Assembly: GCA_000026125.1 (NCBI GenBank)
Contig: CU207211.1
Location: forward strand, 1,364,001 to 1,428,000
Length of the DNA: 64,000 nt
Reading direction: 5' to 3'
Source of the DNA: Herminiimonas arsenicoxydans
GTDB lineage: Bacteria > Pseudomonadota > Gammaproteobacteria > Burkholderiales > Burkholderiaceae_D
The notes beneath the pieces were generated by a model that was not told where the DNA came from, searched no databases, and was given only the letters and a program-made list of their open reading frames with translations. How positions within the stretch are numbered: position 1 is the first letter of the stretch; each line of letters starts with the position of its first letter. This document shows, in pieces, positions 38,710 through 48,940 of the stretch. The translations under genes were made by a program, and so were the position numbers.

Positions 38710-39510
38710 ATGGATGCGCTGCGTTCCGTCGAAGCCTCTGGGCAGGATCAAAAATTGAAGCCGCCCAGCCTGTTGCTGCTGGCGCTGGAAGCGCGTGCGC
38801 CATGGGAATTTGGCGCATCCTTGCTGGCGTTTCCCTTGTTGAAAAAGGTGGCGCGCGGGGATGGTCATCCTGTGATGGTATTGCCAGGCTTGATGGGAGG
38901 CGATGTGCTGACTTCCTTTCTGCGCAACTTCCTGCAGGGTAGCGGCTATACGGTCTATGCGTGGGAACAAGGCTGGAATCGTGGCCCGCGGAATGGCGTA
39001 CTGGAAGCGTGTATCAAACGTGTCAAGGGGCTGCGCGAAAAGCATGGTCAAAAAGTCAGCCTTGTAGGCTGGAGCCTGGGCGGAATTTTTGCGCGTGAAA
39101 TTGCCAAGGCACTACCGAATGATGTGCGTCTGGTGATTACATTGGGCGCGCCGTTTGCCGGCCATCCCAAGGCCAATAATGTGTGGTGGCTGTATCAGGC
39201 CGTCAGTGGAAAAACTGTCATTGACGATGCGCAGATTGCCGAAATCAGGAAGCCGCCGCCCGTGCCCATCACCTCGATTTTCAGTCGCAGCGATGGTATT
39301 GTGTCGTGACAATGTTGCATCGAACAGGAAGGCGAGCAGGCAGAAAATATCGAAGTGCACGGCAGCCACACCGGTATGATCTTCAATCCGACGGTTCTGC
39401 ATGTTATTGCGGACCGACTCGCGCAAGCGGATGGGCAGTGGCGACGCTTCGACAGAGATGGCCATCCAGGTATTAAAAAGTTTATTTACCATGATCCGAA
39501 GCGTGCATAA
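38710..39510 (+). pseudogene. Alpha/beta hydrolase interrupted by an in-frame TGA
   Basis: The frame encodes an alpha/beta hydrolase (PGAP1/lipase-like) with oxyanion region VLPGLMGGDVL, nucleophile elbow GWSLGG and an N-terminal PPSLLLLALEAR stretch. It stops at TGA 39307-39309 after DGIVS, but the same frame continues without shift for 66 codons to TAA 39510 and encodes QCCIEQEGEQAENIEVHGSH, including the expected catalytic His (HGSHTGM). The TGA replaces a position where a Trp (TGG) would fit the usual W-x-C pattern. A one-base change G to A explains it. It may be a real pseudogene, a sequencing error or a read-through stop; the short 199-residue product would lack the catalytic His. Confidence 0.8.
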
Positions 39511-39546
39511 GGCCGCAATGATTCACCATTTTTTGAAAGTCTCAGC

Positions 39547-40464
39547 TTGCCCATCGCAAAAGTAAATGATCTCGATATCTGGTACGACACGCAGGGCGAT
39601 CCAGGCAATCCACCGCTTTTATTGATCGTTGGTTTGGGGATGCAATCGGTTTCGTGGCCGCAGTCGTTTTGCAACGGCCTGGTAGAGCGCGGTTTTTATC
39701 TGATTCGCTTCGACAATCGCGACAACGGTTTATCGACCAAACTGCACCATCTTGGCAAACCCAATACACTGCTGGCCGTGGTGAAAATGGCTCTGCGCAT
39801 GAAGCTCGCTGCCGGTTACAAGCTCGACGACATGGCAGCAGATGCGATCGGCCTGCTGGATGCACTCGATATCCGCAAGGCGCACATCGTCGGCGCTTCG
39901 ATGGGCGGCATGATTGCGCAGATCGTCGCTGCGCGGCATCCGGAGCGCGTGCTCAGCCTGACTTCCATCATGTCGACCAGCGGTCGTCGCGGCTTGCCCG
40001 GGCCGACACGCGCGGCGCGCAAGGTACTTTTCTCTACCGCACCAGATCCGAAAAATCACGTCGCTTTGACCGAGCACTTCGTCAATCTGATGCAAGTGAT
40101 AGGCAGTCCGGCTTATCCGACGCCGAAGGAAGTTTTGCAGGAACGGGTCGAGCGCACCATCAAACGCAGTCTGGAGCCGATAGCCACGACACGGCAATTA
40201 TTGGCCATCGGTGCTTCAGGCGATCGGGTGGATCTTTTGAAAAGCATCAGGGTGCCGACGCTGGTCATACACGGCCTTGAAGATCCTCTGGTGCCGATTG
40301 ACGGCGGGCGTGAAACGGCAAGTTTGATACCGAATGCCGTGATGTTGGAAATCGCCGGCATGGGGCATGATTTGCCGGACCAACTGGCAGATGAAATCAC
40401 GGCAAGAATCGCTATGCATTGTCACGCGGCAGACGCCGTCGCCACGCCGGTATTGGCAGCATAA
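39547..40464 (+). CDS. Alpha/beta hydrolase
   Basis: Probable serine hydrolase or esterase with the full alpha/beta fold. The nucleophile elbow is GASMGGMIAQIVA near residue 120, the acid is likely in VIHGLEDPLVPIDGG and the His in AGMGHDLPDQL. The N-terminal part DLDIWYDTQGDPGNPPLLLI is typical. The only start candidate near the domain is TTG at 39547, preceded by GAAAG; in frame upstream there is no ATG before the previous stop. Substrate unknown. It ends 4 bases before ldcA. Confidence 0.85.
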   Translation: MPIAKVNDLDIWYDTQGDPGNPPLLLIVGLGMQSVSWPQSFCNGLVERGFYLIRFDNRDNGLSTKLHHLGKPNTLLAVVKMALRMKLAAGYKLDDMAADAIGLLDALDIRKAHIVGASMGGMIAQIVAARHPERVLSLTSIMSTSGRRGLPGPTRAARKVLFSTAPDPKNHVALTEHFVNLMQVIGSPAYPTPKEVLQERVERTIKRSLEPIATTRQLLAIGASGDRVDLLKSIRVPTLVIHGLEDPLVPIDGGRETASLIPNAVMLEIAGMGHDLPDQLADEITARIAMHCHAADAVATPVLAA

Positions 40465-40468
40465 AAGA

Positions 40469-41431
40469 ATGAACAGTCAATTGAATCAGGATATACGGCA
40501 GGCACTGCTTGCGAACAAAGCAGAAGGCCCGCTAGTGGCGATCGTTTCGCCTAGCGGTTACGCATCGATACCTGGCGCTGTCGAGCGCGGGATCGCGACC
40601 TTGCAGGCGCAGGGCTGTCGCGTGCGCAATTTCACGGATTCTGCCAGCAGATTTCAGCGCTTCGGCGCCGGCGACGATGCACGTATCGCGCAACTGTATG
40701 CCGCTGCGCAAGATCCGGACGTCGATATCGTACTGGCCCTGCGCGGCGGTTATGGTTTGACGCGGCTATTGCCGGAACTGGATTTTTCGCAACTGGCCGC
40801 AAGCGGAAAATTGTTTGTCGGTCACAGTGATTTCACCGCCTTGCAGATGGGCTTGCTGGCGCAGACCGGCGCCATGAGTTTTTCCGGCCCCATGCTGTGC
40901 GACGATTTTGTCCGTGATGAATTGAGCGCTTATACGCTGAACAATTTCTGGCAATGCCTGACGCAGCCTGCGCACACCATCACGGCACAGACGGAAAACA
41001 ATCCTCAGTTGCAGGTCAAAGGCACGCTATGGGGTGGTAACCTGGCGATGCTGACGCATCTGGTCGGTTCGCCTTGGCTGCCGAAAATAGATGGCGGCAT
41101 TCTGTGCGTCGAAGACGTGAACGAACATCCGTATCGCGTCGAACGCATGATGCTGCAGTTATTGCATGCCGGGGTGCTGGATGGGCAGCAGGCGGTATTG
41201 CTGGGCGATTTTTCCGGTTATCGCCTGAGCGATTACGATAACGGCTACGACTTTGCGCAGATGTTGGCGTATTTGCGCGCGCATTTGCCGGTGCCGGTGC
41301 TGACAGGGTTGCCGTTTGGGCATGGCAGGGACAAGGCTACGCTGGTGCTTGGTTCCCGGGCTGAGCTGGTTGCGGATTCTGTTTCGTTTTCTTTGACCAT
41401 GTCTGGATATCGTTCCTTGTTTGGTAGTTAA
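40469..41431 (+). CDS. ldcA: LD-carboxypeptidase (S66 family)
   Basis: Cytoplasmic muramoyltetrapeptide carboxypeptidase that removes the terminal D-Ala from recycled murein tetrapeptides. The catalytic Ser lies in GHSDFTALQMGLL, the Glu in CVEDVNEHPYRVERM and the His in GLPFGHGRDKATL. AIVSPSGYA at the start and ALRGGYGLTRLLPELD fit the family. The ATG at 40469 gives 320 residues; an upstream frame from 40367 overlaps the previous gene. A strong terminator follows. Confidence 0.92.
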   Translation: MNSQLNQDIRQALLANKAEGPLVAIVSPSGYASIPGAVERGIATLQAQGCRVRNFTDSASRFQRFGAGDDARIAQLYAAAQDPDVDIVLALRGGYGLTRLLPELDFSQLAASGKLFVGHSDFTALQMGLLAQTGAMSFSGPMLCDDFVRDELSAYTLNNFWQCLTQPAHTITAQTENNPQLQVKGTLWGGNLAMLTHLVGSPWLPKIDGGILCVEDVNEHPYRVERMMLQLLHAGVLDGQQAVLLGDFSGYRLSDYDNGYDFAQMLAYLRAHLPVPVLTGLPFGHGRDKATLVLGSRAELVADSVSFSLTMSGYRSLFGS

Positions 41432-41531
41432 TTCTTTTTGTTCTTCATGGTGGCTCCGTTGCCGGGAGAATCCAAACCATGTCCGAAGTGAGGCAAGCAC
41501 CAGGAACGAAAAACCAGAAAATAAAGTAATA

Positions 41532-41569
41532 AAAAATGCCGTTCAGTTTGTGACTGAACGGCATTTTTA
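41532..41569. terminator. Bidirectional terminator between ldcA and nadB
   Basis: ATGCCGTTCAGT (41536-41547), loop TTGTG, ACTGAACGGCAT (41553-41564): a perfect twelve-base-pair stem with A-run on the left and T-run on the right. It serves both convergent genes. Confidence 0.95.
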
Positions 41570-41584
41570 CTAAACAGCACAATC

Positions 41585-43189
41585 TCAATGCCTGCGATCC
41601 GGCGACAACACGCTAGGCAAAGCCTTGGGCAGAGTATCCGGATAATCCCGGCTGTAATGCAGGCCGCGGCTTTCACGGCGCGACAATGCACTGTTGACGA
41701 TCAGCGAGGCGACTTCAACCAGGTTGCGCAATTCCAGCAAATCCGGCGTGATGCGGAAGTTGGCGTAATACTCGTCGATTTCTTCCTTCAGCAAGCGGAT
41801 CCTATGTTGTGCACGTTCCAGTCGTTTGGTAGTGCGCACGATGCCGACGTAATTCCACATGAAGCGACGCAGCTCGTCCCAGTTGTTGGCGATGATGACT
41901 TCTTCATCGGCATCCGTGACGCGGCTTTCATCCCAGGCTGGCAGGCTGACGGCTTTTTGCTTGGGTTGCGTATCAATGTACTGGGCTGTGGAGCGTCCCA
42001 GCACCAGGCATTCGAGCAGGGAATTGCTGGCCAGGCGATTGGCGCCGTGCAGGCCGGTGCAAGTGGCTTCGCCGACCGCATACAGGCCGGGCAGGTCGGT
42101 GCGGCCGGACAGGTCGGTAATCACGCCGCCGCAAGTGTAATGCGCAGCCGGTACGACAGGAATCGGTCCCTTGGTCATGTCGATGCCGAGTTCCAGGCAG
42201 CGCGCCATGATGGTAGGGAAGTGTTCCTTGAGGAATTCCGGCGACTTGTCGCTGATATCAAGATCGACATAATCGATACCGCGCTTTTTCATTTCGGCAT
42301 CGATGGCGCGCGCCACGATATCACGTGGCGCCAGTTCGGCGCGCTCATCGTGCGAGGGCATGAAACGCTTGCCGCGATTTTTCCCGGCAGTCACAGGTAA
42401 TTTCAGGACACCGCCTTCGCCGCGCACCGCTTCCGTAATCAGGAAGGATTTTGCGTAGGGGTGATACAGGCAGGTCGGGTGAAACTGGATGAATTCCATA
42501 TTCGCAATCCGGCAGCCGGCGCGCCACGCCATCGCAATGCCGTCGCCGGTCGCGGTGTCGGGATTGGTGGTGTACAGATACACTTTGCCGGCACCGCCGG
42601 TAGCCAGTACGGTGTGTTCGGCTGCGATCGTGATGACCTTGCCGGTTTTGACATCCTGCACATACAGCCCGAGGCAGCGCGGGACGCCCTTTTTTTTCTC
42701 CAGCACATCGGACGTGATGACGTCGATCGCGTAATGATGTTCCATCAGGGTAATGTTCGGATGGTTGCGCACTTTTTCTTCCAGCGTCACCTGCACCGCG
42801 TGTCCGGTGGCATCGGCGGCGTGGATGATGCGACGCTGGCCGTGGCCGCCTTCACGCGTCAGATGGAAGCCGAGTTCGGCGCTGGCATCCTGCGTGAAGG
42901 GTACGCCTTGCTCGATCAGCCATTCAATCGCTTCGCGCCCGTGTTCGAGAATGAAGCGGGTGGCGGGTTCATCACACAGACCGCCACCGGCGACCAGCGT
43001 ATCGGCCACATGTTCGTCTACGCTGTCGTTGGAATCCAGTACCGCAGCAATCCCGCCTTGGGCCCAATTGCTGGCGCCGTCGAGCAGGGTGCGTTTGGAA
43101 ATGATAGTGACTTTGCGGGTTTCTGCCAGGTGAAGGGCAACGGTGAGGCCAGCCAGTCCGCTGCCGACAATTGCGACATCAAATTTCAT
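41585..43189 (-). CDS. nadB: L-aspartate oxidase
   Basis: Flavoenzyme that oxidises L-aspartate to iminoaspartate, the first step of NAD synthesis. FAD-binding Rossmann motif [19 protein letters not shown] starts at residue 5; the catalytic region includes [16 protein letters not shown] and [24 protein letters not shown] is typical. The length of 534 fits. It stands alone here; nadA and nadC are not in the window. Confidence 0.95.
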   Translation of the reverse strand: MKFDVAIVGSGLAGLTVALHLAETRKVTIISKRTLLDGASNWAQGGIAAVLDSNDSVDEHVADTLVAGGGLCDEPATRFILEHGREAIEWLIEQGVPFTQDASAELGFHLTREGGHGQRRIIHAADATGHAVQVTLEEKVRNHPNITLMEHHYAIDVITSDVLEKKKGVPRCLGLYVQDVKTGKVITIAAEHTVLATGGAGKVYLYTTNPDTATGDGIAMAWRAGCRIANMEFIQFHPTCLYHPYAKSFLITEAVRGEGGVLKLPVTAGKNRGKRFMPSHDERAELAPRDIVARAIDAEMKKRGIDYVDLDISDKSPEFLKEHFPTIMARCLELGIDMTKGPIPVVPAAHYTCGGVITDLSGRTDLPGLYAVGEATCTGLHGANRLASNSLLECLVLGRSTAQYIDTQPKQKAVSLPAWDESRVTDADEEVIIANNWDELRRFMWNYVGIVRTTKRLERAQHRIRLLKEEIDEYYANFRITPDLLELRNLVEVASLIVNSALSRRESRGLHYSRDYPDTLPKALPSVLSPDRRH

Positions 43190-43255
43190 AAATATTTGTA
43201 GTAAGAAAAAGTTTGTCCATGACTATATTCGATTTAGCAGCTTGCCGTGTAATTT

Positions 43256-43272
43256 GCATATTGAAAATATGC
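43256..43272. promoter_or_regulatory. Inverted repeat between nadB and dctA
   Basis: GCATATT-GAA-AATATGC, a perfect palindrome with seven-base arms in the 283-base divergent gap. Candidate operator; regulator unknown. Confidence 0.35.
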
Positions 43273-43389
43273 CGCCAATACAGTATGCGACATGAGAAAA
43301 ATGTTAAAAACAGTCGATTTCATGCTGGCAATGCATGATTTATTTTCATGTGAATGATGGGAAAACAGGCATACGATTATGAACTCTAT

Positions 43390-43405
43390 AGGCATGTAAC
43401 TGGCC
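43390..43405 (+). promoter_or_regulatory. Possible sigma-54 promoter of dctA
   Basis: AGGCATGTAACTGGCC keeps the essential GG (43391-43392) and GC (43403-43404) 12 bases apart but departs from the consensus at several other positions. dctA is controlled by DctB/DctD and sigma-54 in rhizobia and others, so the site is plausible but weak. Confidence 0.35.
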
Positions 43406-43472
43406 GTGCGCAGATGCCTGTCAAACAAGGAATATGGGCTCAGAAAGCTGTGTTTCATCCCGGGAAATAAAA

Positions 43473-44792
43473 ATGTCCAAGCCGCCATTCTATAAATCCC
43501 TGTACGTACAGGTTATTTTTGCCATCGTGATCGGTGTCCTGGTGGGGCATTTCGCACCGGAAACCGGTGCTGCGATGAAGCCTTTCGGCGATGCCTTCAT
43601 CAAGCTGATCAAAATGATCATTGCGCCGGTCATTTTCTGTACCGTCGTGATCGGGATTGCCGGCATGGAAGACATGAAGAAGGTCGGCAAGACTGGCGGC
43701 ATGGCGCTGCTTTACTTTGAAGTGATGAGTACGCTGGCGCTGATCGTGGGTCTGCTGATCGTCAATCTGCTGCAGCCGGGTGCCGGCATGAATATCGATG
43801 TCAATTCCCTGGATATCGCCAGCATTGCGAGCTACACCGCACCGGGCAAGATGGAAACGGTGACCGAATTTCTGCTGCATATCATCCCGTCCAGCATGAT
43901 CGATGCCTTTGCCAAAGGCGATGTATTGCAAGTGTTACTGGTGTCGGTGCTGTTTGGTTTCGCACTGCATAAATTCGGCGGGCGCGGCACGCTGGTGTTC
44001 GATTTCATCGAAAAAGTTTCACATGTGCTGTTTTCCATCGTCGGCCTGATCATGAAAGCTGCGCCTATCGGTGCTTTTGGCGCGATGGCATTCACGATCG
44101 GCAAATACGGCATTGCCTCGCTGCTGTCGCTGGGCAAATTGATGGGCACTTTTTATCTGACCTGCCTGTTCTTCATCTTTGTCGTGCTGGGCATCGTGTC
44201 GCGCTTGCATGGCTTCAGCATCTGGAAGTTCGTCAAATACATCAAGGAAGAATTATTGATCGTGCTGGGTACCTCGTCGTCGGAATCCGTGCTGCCGCGC
44301 ATGATTGCCAAGATGGAGAATCTGGGAGCGAAAAAATCGGTAGTCGGCCTCGTTATTCCAACCGGTTACTCATTCAATCTGGACGGTACTGCGATCTACC
44401 TGACGATGGCAGCCGTGTTTATCGCACAGGCCACCAATACCCCTATGACATTGATGCAGCAAATCACCTTGCTGGGAGTGCTGTTGCTGACATCAAAAGG
44501 CGCGGCAGGGATTACCGGCAGCGGTTTTATCGTGCTGGCGGCAACCCTGTCTGCGGTGGGCCATGTGCCAGTGGCGGGGCTGGCGCTGATTCTGGGCATC
44601 GATCGTTTCATGTCGGAAGCGCGTGCATTGACCAATACCATCGGTAACGGCGTTGCCACGCTGGTAGTGGCGCGCTGGGGCAATGATCTGGATATGCAAA
44701 CCCTGCATGCGCAATTGAATAATGAAACGGCAGTGGCTGCAAATGAGCCGGAAAAAATACTGGATATGGTGAATAACAAACTGGACGTGTGA
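43473..44792 (+). CDS. dctA: DctA, C4-dicarboxylate/cation symporter
   Basis: Inner-membrane importer of succinate, fumarate and malate (DAACS family). Eight membrane helices with two hairpins are expected; visible signatures are [31 protein letters not shown] and the TM7 region [16 protein letters not shown]. The frame is open from 43434, but the Met at 43473 starts the conserved sequence and gives 439 residues. It diverges from nadB and converges on the GGDEF-EAL gene. Confidence 0.95.
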   Translation: MSKPPFYKSLYVQVIFAIVIGVLVGHFAPETGAAMKPFGDAFIKLIKMIIAPVIFCTVVIGIAGMEDMKKVGKTGGMALLYFEVMSTLALIVGLLIVNLLQPGAGMNIDVNSLDIASIASYTAPGKMETVTEFLLHIIPSSMIDAFAKGDVLQVLLVSVLFGFALHKFGGRGTLVFDFIEKVSHVLFSIVGLIMKAAPIGAFGAMAFTIGKYGIASLLSLGKLMGTFYLTCLFFIFVVLGIVSRLHGFSIWKFVKYIKEELLIVLGTSSSESVLPRMIAKMENLGAKKSVVGLVIPTGYSFNLDGTAIYLTMAAVFIAQATNTPMTLMQQITLLGVLLLTSKGAAGITGSGFIVLAATLSAVGHVPVAGLALILGIDRFMSEARALTNTIGNGVATLVVARWGNDLDMQTLHAQLNNETAVAANEPEKILDMVNNKLDV

Positions 44793-44858
44793 TATCTGCA
44801 GTTGCTGGAGCAATCGGCTCAAGGCAGCATGCCTTTAATACGTCATGTCAAAAGAAAA

Positions 44859-47501
44859 TCAGACCAGCGGGAATTGGTGAGAAGAGCAGATCAGCGTTTC
44901 CGCTTCTTCGGCCGACAGCGGCGGGGAGAAGATGAAACCCTGTCCCAGATCGCAACCCATTTCCTGCAACTCATTAATGTGCATAATTGTTTCCACGCCT
45001 TCAGCGACGGTTTGCAGATTCAAGGTTTGCGCCAGAGCCATCATCAAACGGATGATTTCCCTGTCGCTTTGCTTGGTGCCCAGGCCGTGTACAAAAGTCT
45101 TGTCGATTTTGAGTATGTCGATCGGCAGTTTTTGCAGATAGGCGAGGGATGAATAGCCGGTGCCGAAATCGTCCAGCGCCAGGCGCAGGCCGAGGTTTTT
45201 CAGCAAGGCCAGATTTTCTATTGTCTGCAGCGGATTGGCCATGGCAGACGTCTCGGTTAATTCCAGTTCTATCGTATGCGGCACCACGCCGCTACTGTCG
45301 AGTATTTCGCGCACCTGGGTAAAGAACGAGGTATGCAGCAACTGCCGCATCGAGACATTGACAGCGACGGTAATGTCGCCCATTGCCGGGTAGCTAGCTT
45401 GCCATGCTGCGAGCTGCCGGCAGGCCTGTTCCATCGCCCACATGCCTATCGGTACCACCATGCCCGAGGTTTCGGCGATAGGGATAAATTCGTTGGGCGA
45501 GATCATGCCGTATTCCGGGCTGTTCCAGCGCAGCAGCAATTCAAATCCCCTGACGCTGCCATCCACCAGCGACACCTTGGGCTGATAGGCTACCGACAGT
45601 TCATTGCGTTCCAGTGCAAAGCGCAATGCCACATCCATGCGCGCATGCTTGGTCGATTTGCTCTGCAGCGCGGCATCGTAGATTTCCGTACGATTGCGGC
45701 CGCGTTCCTTGGCCTGATACATGGCGGCATCGGCTTCGCGGATCAAATCGGCCGGCACCTGATGATCGGGGCTCAATTGCGCAATGCCGATGCTGACTTG
45801 AATCTTGACGGCGACATTTTCGAAGACCAGGCGTTCGGATACGGCGCGTGCAATGGCCTTGGCCTTGATGCTGCTTTCCGCCAGTGAGGAGTTGGTCAGG
45901 ATCACGAATTCATTGCCGCCGAAACGCGCAACGAAATCGCTTTCCGGCAGGACGGCAACGATGCGTTTGCTGATTTCAAGCAGGCACTGATCGCCGAAGT
46001 CGTGACCGTGCGTATCGTTGACGCTCTTGAAAAAATCCAGATCGCAGAACAGCATGGTCAGGCTGGATTGCTGCTGGCGGCTGGTTTCCATCGCAGTGGC
46101 CAGCGTATTGACGAGATAACGACGGTTCGGCAAATCGGTCAGCATGTCGTGCATGGCCTGATACTCGATCTGTAACTCGGTCATCTTGCGTTTGGTAATG
46201 TCGCGTGTGACGCCGAGTATGCCGATGATGTTATTCCTGGCATCGCGCAACGGATATTTGCTGGTGTGAAACCACAGATGCATGTCGCTGTGCCAGAATC
46301 CCGGGGCTTCCACATCCTGCAGCGGAATGCCGGTTTGCATGACCTGCTGATCCTGTTGCTGGATTTCGTCGGCGATTTCGCGCGCGCTGAATTTGTCGTT
46401 CTCATTCGCCATCTTCAGGCAGATGTCGTAGACGGTTTTGCCGCGCAGTTCATCTTCGCTGGAATAGCCGAAGCGCCGCTGGAAAACCTGATTGCTGATA
46501 GTGAAGCGTCCTTCGCTGTCCTTGACATAGATCATCGAGGGATTGAGATCGAGCACGGCGCGCAGCATTGCCGTTTCCTCCTGTAGTTTCAGCTCGACAT
46601 CCTTGCGCAAGGTAATGTCTTCTATGCTGAACACGAGGCCGTTGATGGCCGAATCGTGCAACATGTTGTAGCCGCGCGTTTCCAGCCAGACCCAGTGGCC
46701 GTCCTTGTGCCGGGTGCGATGGCGCGAAAATATCGTACTGTGCGGCGTATTGCGCAAATGGCGCAATTTTTCCTTGTGCTCCTCTTCATCGTCCGGATGC
46801 AGAATGGGCTTGATTGCATTGTGAAGAATTTCTTCGTAGCTGTAGCCTATGACTTCCTGCAGCGCAGGATTGGCAAATTTGATTTGATAGTCGGCATCGG
46901 TAATGATGAAGATGTGACGCGTCACCCTTGCAATGGCATTGAAGCGACGTTCGTTGGTACGTGCCTGGCTGAGTGCTATGCGATTGATGTTGAGCGTTTT
47001 TGCCAGCAGCAGCGATAGCCAGCCTATGCAAATGGTGGCAAATAAATCGGGCAGCCAGTCGCTGGCGGTGGCGCCCAGATATACATTGAGACGGTAACCG
47101 ATCAGTGCCAGTGCCGCGATGCACAGCATCGCAATGCGGTGACGCAACATTAGTGGAAATACACCGGCGATGGCAATCAGCCACGGCATCGGCAATGTCG
47201 GTATGGTATTTTGCGCAGCCAGTACGACGATGGAGCATGTTGCGATCAATATTTCGGCCAGCAGAAATTTTTCACTGAGCAGTATCACTGTGCGCAGCCA
47301 GAAATAGCGTATGAAGGAAATTGTCAGCAGGACAAGCAGAAGCACCACAGTGCCCATGCCGACGTGCGTCAAGCTGAGGTGTTTTGCATACACCAGCAGC
47401 ATGATGTGGAACAGCAGCGTTGCGTATAGCAACAGCGAAGCGGTACGGAAGATATCGCTTCCTGCCAAAATTCCTGCGGCACGAAGGCGTGTTTCGTTCA
47501 T
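44859..47501 (-). CDS. Membrane PAS-PAS-GGDEF-EAL c-di-GMP signalling protein
   Basis: Probable c-di-GMP phosphodiesterase with sensory input. About six membrane helices lie in residues 15-175, then two PAS domains (about 185-435; [20 protein letters not shown]). The GGDEF domain (about 445-605) has an altered signature GGNEF and no RxxD inhibitory site, so cyclase activity is doubtful. The EAL domain (about 625-870) reads ELLLR at its signature but keeps [30 protein letters not shown] and AEGVET, so it is probably active. The ATG overlaps the purT stop by four bases. Confidence 0.92.
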   Translation of the reverse strand: MNETRLRAAGILAGSDIFRTASLLLYATLLFHIMLLVYAKHLSLTHVGMGTVVLLLVLLTISFIRYFWLRTVILLSEKFLLAEILIATCSIVVLAAQNTIPTLPMPWLIAIAGVFPLMLRHRIAMLCIAALALIGYRLNVYLGATASDWLPDLFATICIGWLSLLLAKTLNINRIALSQARTNERRFNAIARVTRHIFIITDADYQIKFANPALQEVIGYSYEEILHNAIKPILHPDDEEEHKEKLRHLRNTPHSTIFSRHRTRHKDGHWVWLETRGYNMLHDSAINGLVFSIEDITLRKDVELKLQEETAMLRAVLDLNPSMIYVKDSEGRFTISNQVFQRRFGYSSEDELRGKTVYDICLKMANENDKFSAREIADEIQQQDQQVMQTGIPLQDVEAPGFWHSDMHLWFHTSKYPLRDARNNIIGILGVTRDITKRKMTELQIEYQAMHDMLTDLPNRRYLVNTLATAMETSRQQQSSLTMLFCDLDFFKSVNDTHGHDFGDQCLLEISKRIVAVLPESDFVARFGGNEFVILTNSSLAESSIKAKAIARAVSERLVFENVAVKIQVSIGIAQLSPDHQVPADLIREADAAMYQAKERGRNRTEIYDAALQSKSTKHARMDVALRFALERNELSVAYQPKVSLVDGSVRGFELLLRWNSPEYGMISPNEFIPIAETSGMVVPIGMWAMEQACRQLAAWQASYPAMGDITVAVNVSMRQLLHTSFFTQVREILDSSGVVPHTIELELTETSAMANPLQTIENLALLKNLGLRLALDDFGTGYSSLAYLQKLPIDILKIDKTFVHGLGTKQSDREIIRLMMALAQTLNLQTVAEGVETIMHINELQEMGCDLGQGFIFSPPLSAEEAETLICSSHQFPLV

Positions 47502-48721
47502 CTGCTGTGCGCCACCGGTTTGATCTTCGCAGCTGCGGTCCTGGCATTGTTGCGAGCGGTTTCAACATCGGCGGCAGCAGCCAGTGCGACTCCCATGCGG
47601 CGGCGTGCGAACGATTCCGGCTTGCCGAACAGGCGGACATCGGTGCCGGGGACGCGCAATGCATCGGCCACACCCTCGAATGCGACGACCTCGCCGTCGT
47701 GCTGGCCGTAGATGACGGCTGAAGCGGCCGGGGTTTTCATCGCGACATTGACCGGCAGGCCGAGTATGGCTTTGGCATGCAATTCAAATTCGCTTTGTTC
47801 CTGGCTGGCCATGGTCACCATGCCGGTATCGTGCGGGCGCGGACTGACTTCGGAAAACCAGACCATATCGTGCTTGACGAACAATTCGACGCCGAACAGT
47901 CCCAGGCCGCCGAGATTGTCAGTTACTTTTTTTGCGATGTCGTGCGCTTTCTGCAGCGCGCCGGGATGCATGGCTTGCGGCTGCCATGATTCCACATAGT
48001 CGCCGTTGACTTGCAGGTGGCCGATAGGCTCGCAGAAATGCGTGTGCGTTGCGCCATCGGCGCCGATGGCGCGTACGGTCAGCAAGGTGATTTCGTAATC
48101 GAAATCGATAAAGCCTTCGACAATCACACGTCCGGTATCGACACGTCCGCCGGCGGCAGCGCAATTCCATGCGGCCTCAATATCGTCGGCACTGTTCAAT
48201 TTCGACTGGCCCTTGCCGGATGAAGACATTACCGGTTTTACCACGCAGGGATAACCGATGTCGGCGCAACCGGCCTTGAGTTCCTTCAGGCTGTCGGCAA
48301 AACGATAAGGCGAGGTGGCGACGCCCAATTCTTCTGCTGCCAGCCGGCGTATGCCTTCCCTATCCATCGTCAGCCACGCTGCGCGTGCAGTGGGAATGAC
48401 GCGCACATTGCCGGCATTTTCCATTTCGAGCAGGGTTGCGGTGGCGATGGCTTCAATTTCCGGCACCACCAGATCCGGCTTTTCCTGATTGATCAATGCC
48501 GCCAGCGCCACGCCGTCGGTCATGTCGATCACATAAGCGCGATGGGCGACTTGATGGCCAGGCGCATTGGCGTAGCGATCCACTGCAATCACTTCAATGC
48601 CCAGACGTTGTAATGAAATAATGACTTCCTTGCCCAATTCGCCGGAGCCCAGCAGCATGACTTTGGTGGCATTGTGAGTCAGGGGAGTACCGATACGGGA
48701 GATGGTGTTGCTTTTATTCAT
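47498..48721 (-). CDS. purT: PurT, formate-dependent GAR transformylase
   Basis: ATP-grasp enzyme that makes formyl-GAR from GAR, formate and ATP in purine synthesis. The N-terminal [18 protein letters not shown] binds GAR; the ATP-grasp core includes [30 protein letters not shown] and [16 protein letters not shown]. The frame is open to 48835, but the Met at 48721 gives the expected 407 residues. It is followed, with a four-base overlap, by a GGDEF-EAL gene, an unusual partner. Confidence 0.96.
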   Translation of the reverse strand: MNKSNTISRIGTPLTHNATKVMLLGSGELGKEVIISLQRLGIEVIAVDRYANAPGHQVAHRAYVIDMTDGVALAALINQEKPDLVVPEIEAIATATLLEMENAGNVRVIPTARAAWLTMDREGIRRLAAEELGVATSPYRFADSLKELKAGCADIGYPCVVKPVMSSSGKGQSKLNSADDIEAAWNCAAAGGRVDTGRVIVEGFIDFDYEITLLTVRAIGADGATHTHFCEPIGHLQVNGDYVESWQPQAMHPGALQKAHDIAKKVTDNLGGLGLFGVELFVKHDMVWFSEVSPRPHDTGMVTMASQEQSEFELHAKAILGLPVNVAMKTPAASAVIYGQHDGEVVAFEGVADALRVPGTDVRLFGKPESFARRRMGVALAAAADVETARNNARTAAAKIKPVAHSR

Positions 48722-48769
48722 GGCGGGAAATTCTATGGATATGCGAGTACCCGTATTGTGTGCGAAAAG

Positions 48770-48796
48770 ATTATATTGGCATCCCGACAATAACAA
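48770..48796 (-). promoter_or_regulatory. Probable promoter of purT
   Basis: On the minus strand TTGTTA (48791-48796) and TATAAT (48770-48775) are separated by 15 bases. The -10 is perfect; the spacing is short. It lies about 50 bases before the purT start. Confidence 0.45.
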
Positions 48797-48869
48797 ATCC
48801 TGATCGATTTGGACAGCGTAAATTATTGGTGCCACATATTTTTATCAGAAAATACTTGAACCAATAAAG

Positions 48870-48905
48870 CAAAAAAAAACTGCCAGAAATTTTCTGGCAG
48901 TTTTT
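48870..48905 (-). terminator. Terminator of the MHS transporter gene
   Basis: CTGCCAGAA pairs with TTCTGGCAG around a tiny loop (48880-48900). On the minus strand the stem is followed by a T-run of nine or more, and on the plus strand by five T, so it is strongest for the minus-strand gene just upstream. Confidence 0.92.
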
Positions 48906-48940
48906 ATTTCAAGCTTGCTTGAATGAAAGACTAATGACGT

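Noticed and set aside
39307..39309. Selenocysteine at the TGA in the hydrolase gene
   Set aside because: The position fits Trp rather than Cys, the enzyme family is not a selenoprotein family, and no SECIS-like hairpin is evident directly downstream.
44821..44836. Small hairpin AAGGCA-GCA-TGCCTT between dctA and the GGDEF-EAL gene
   Set aside because: The loop is only three bases and there is no convincing T-run, so it was not called a terminator.
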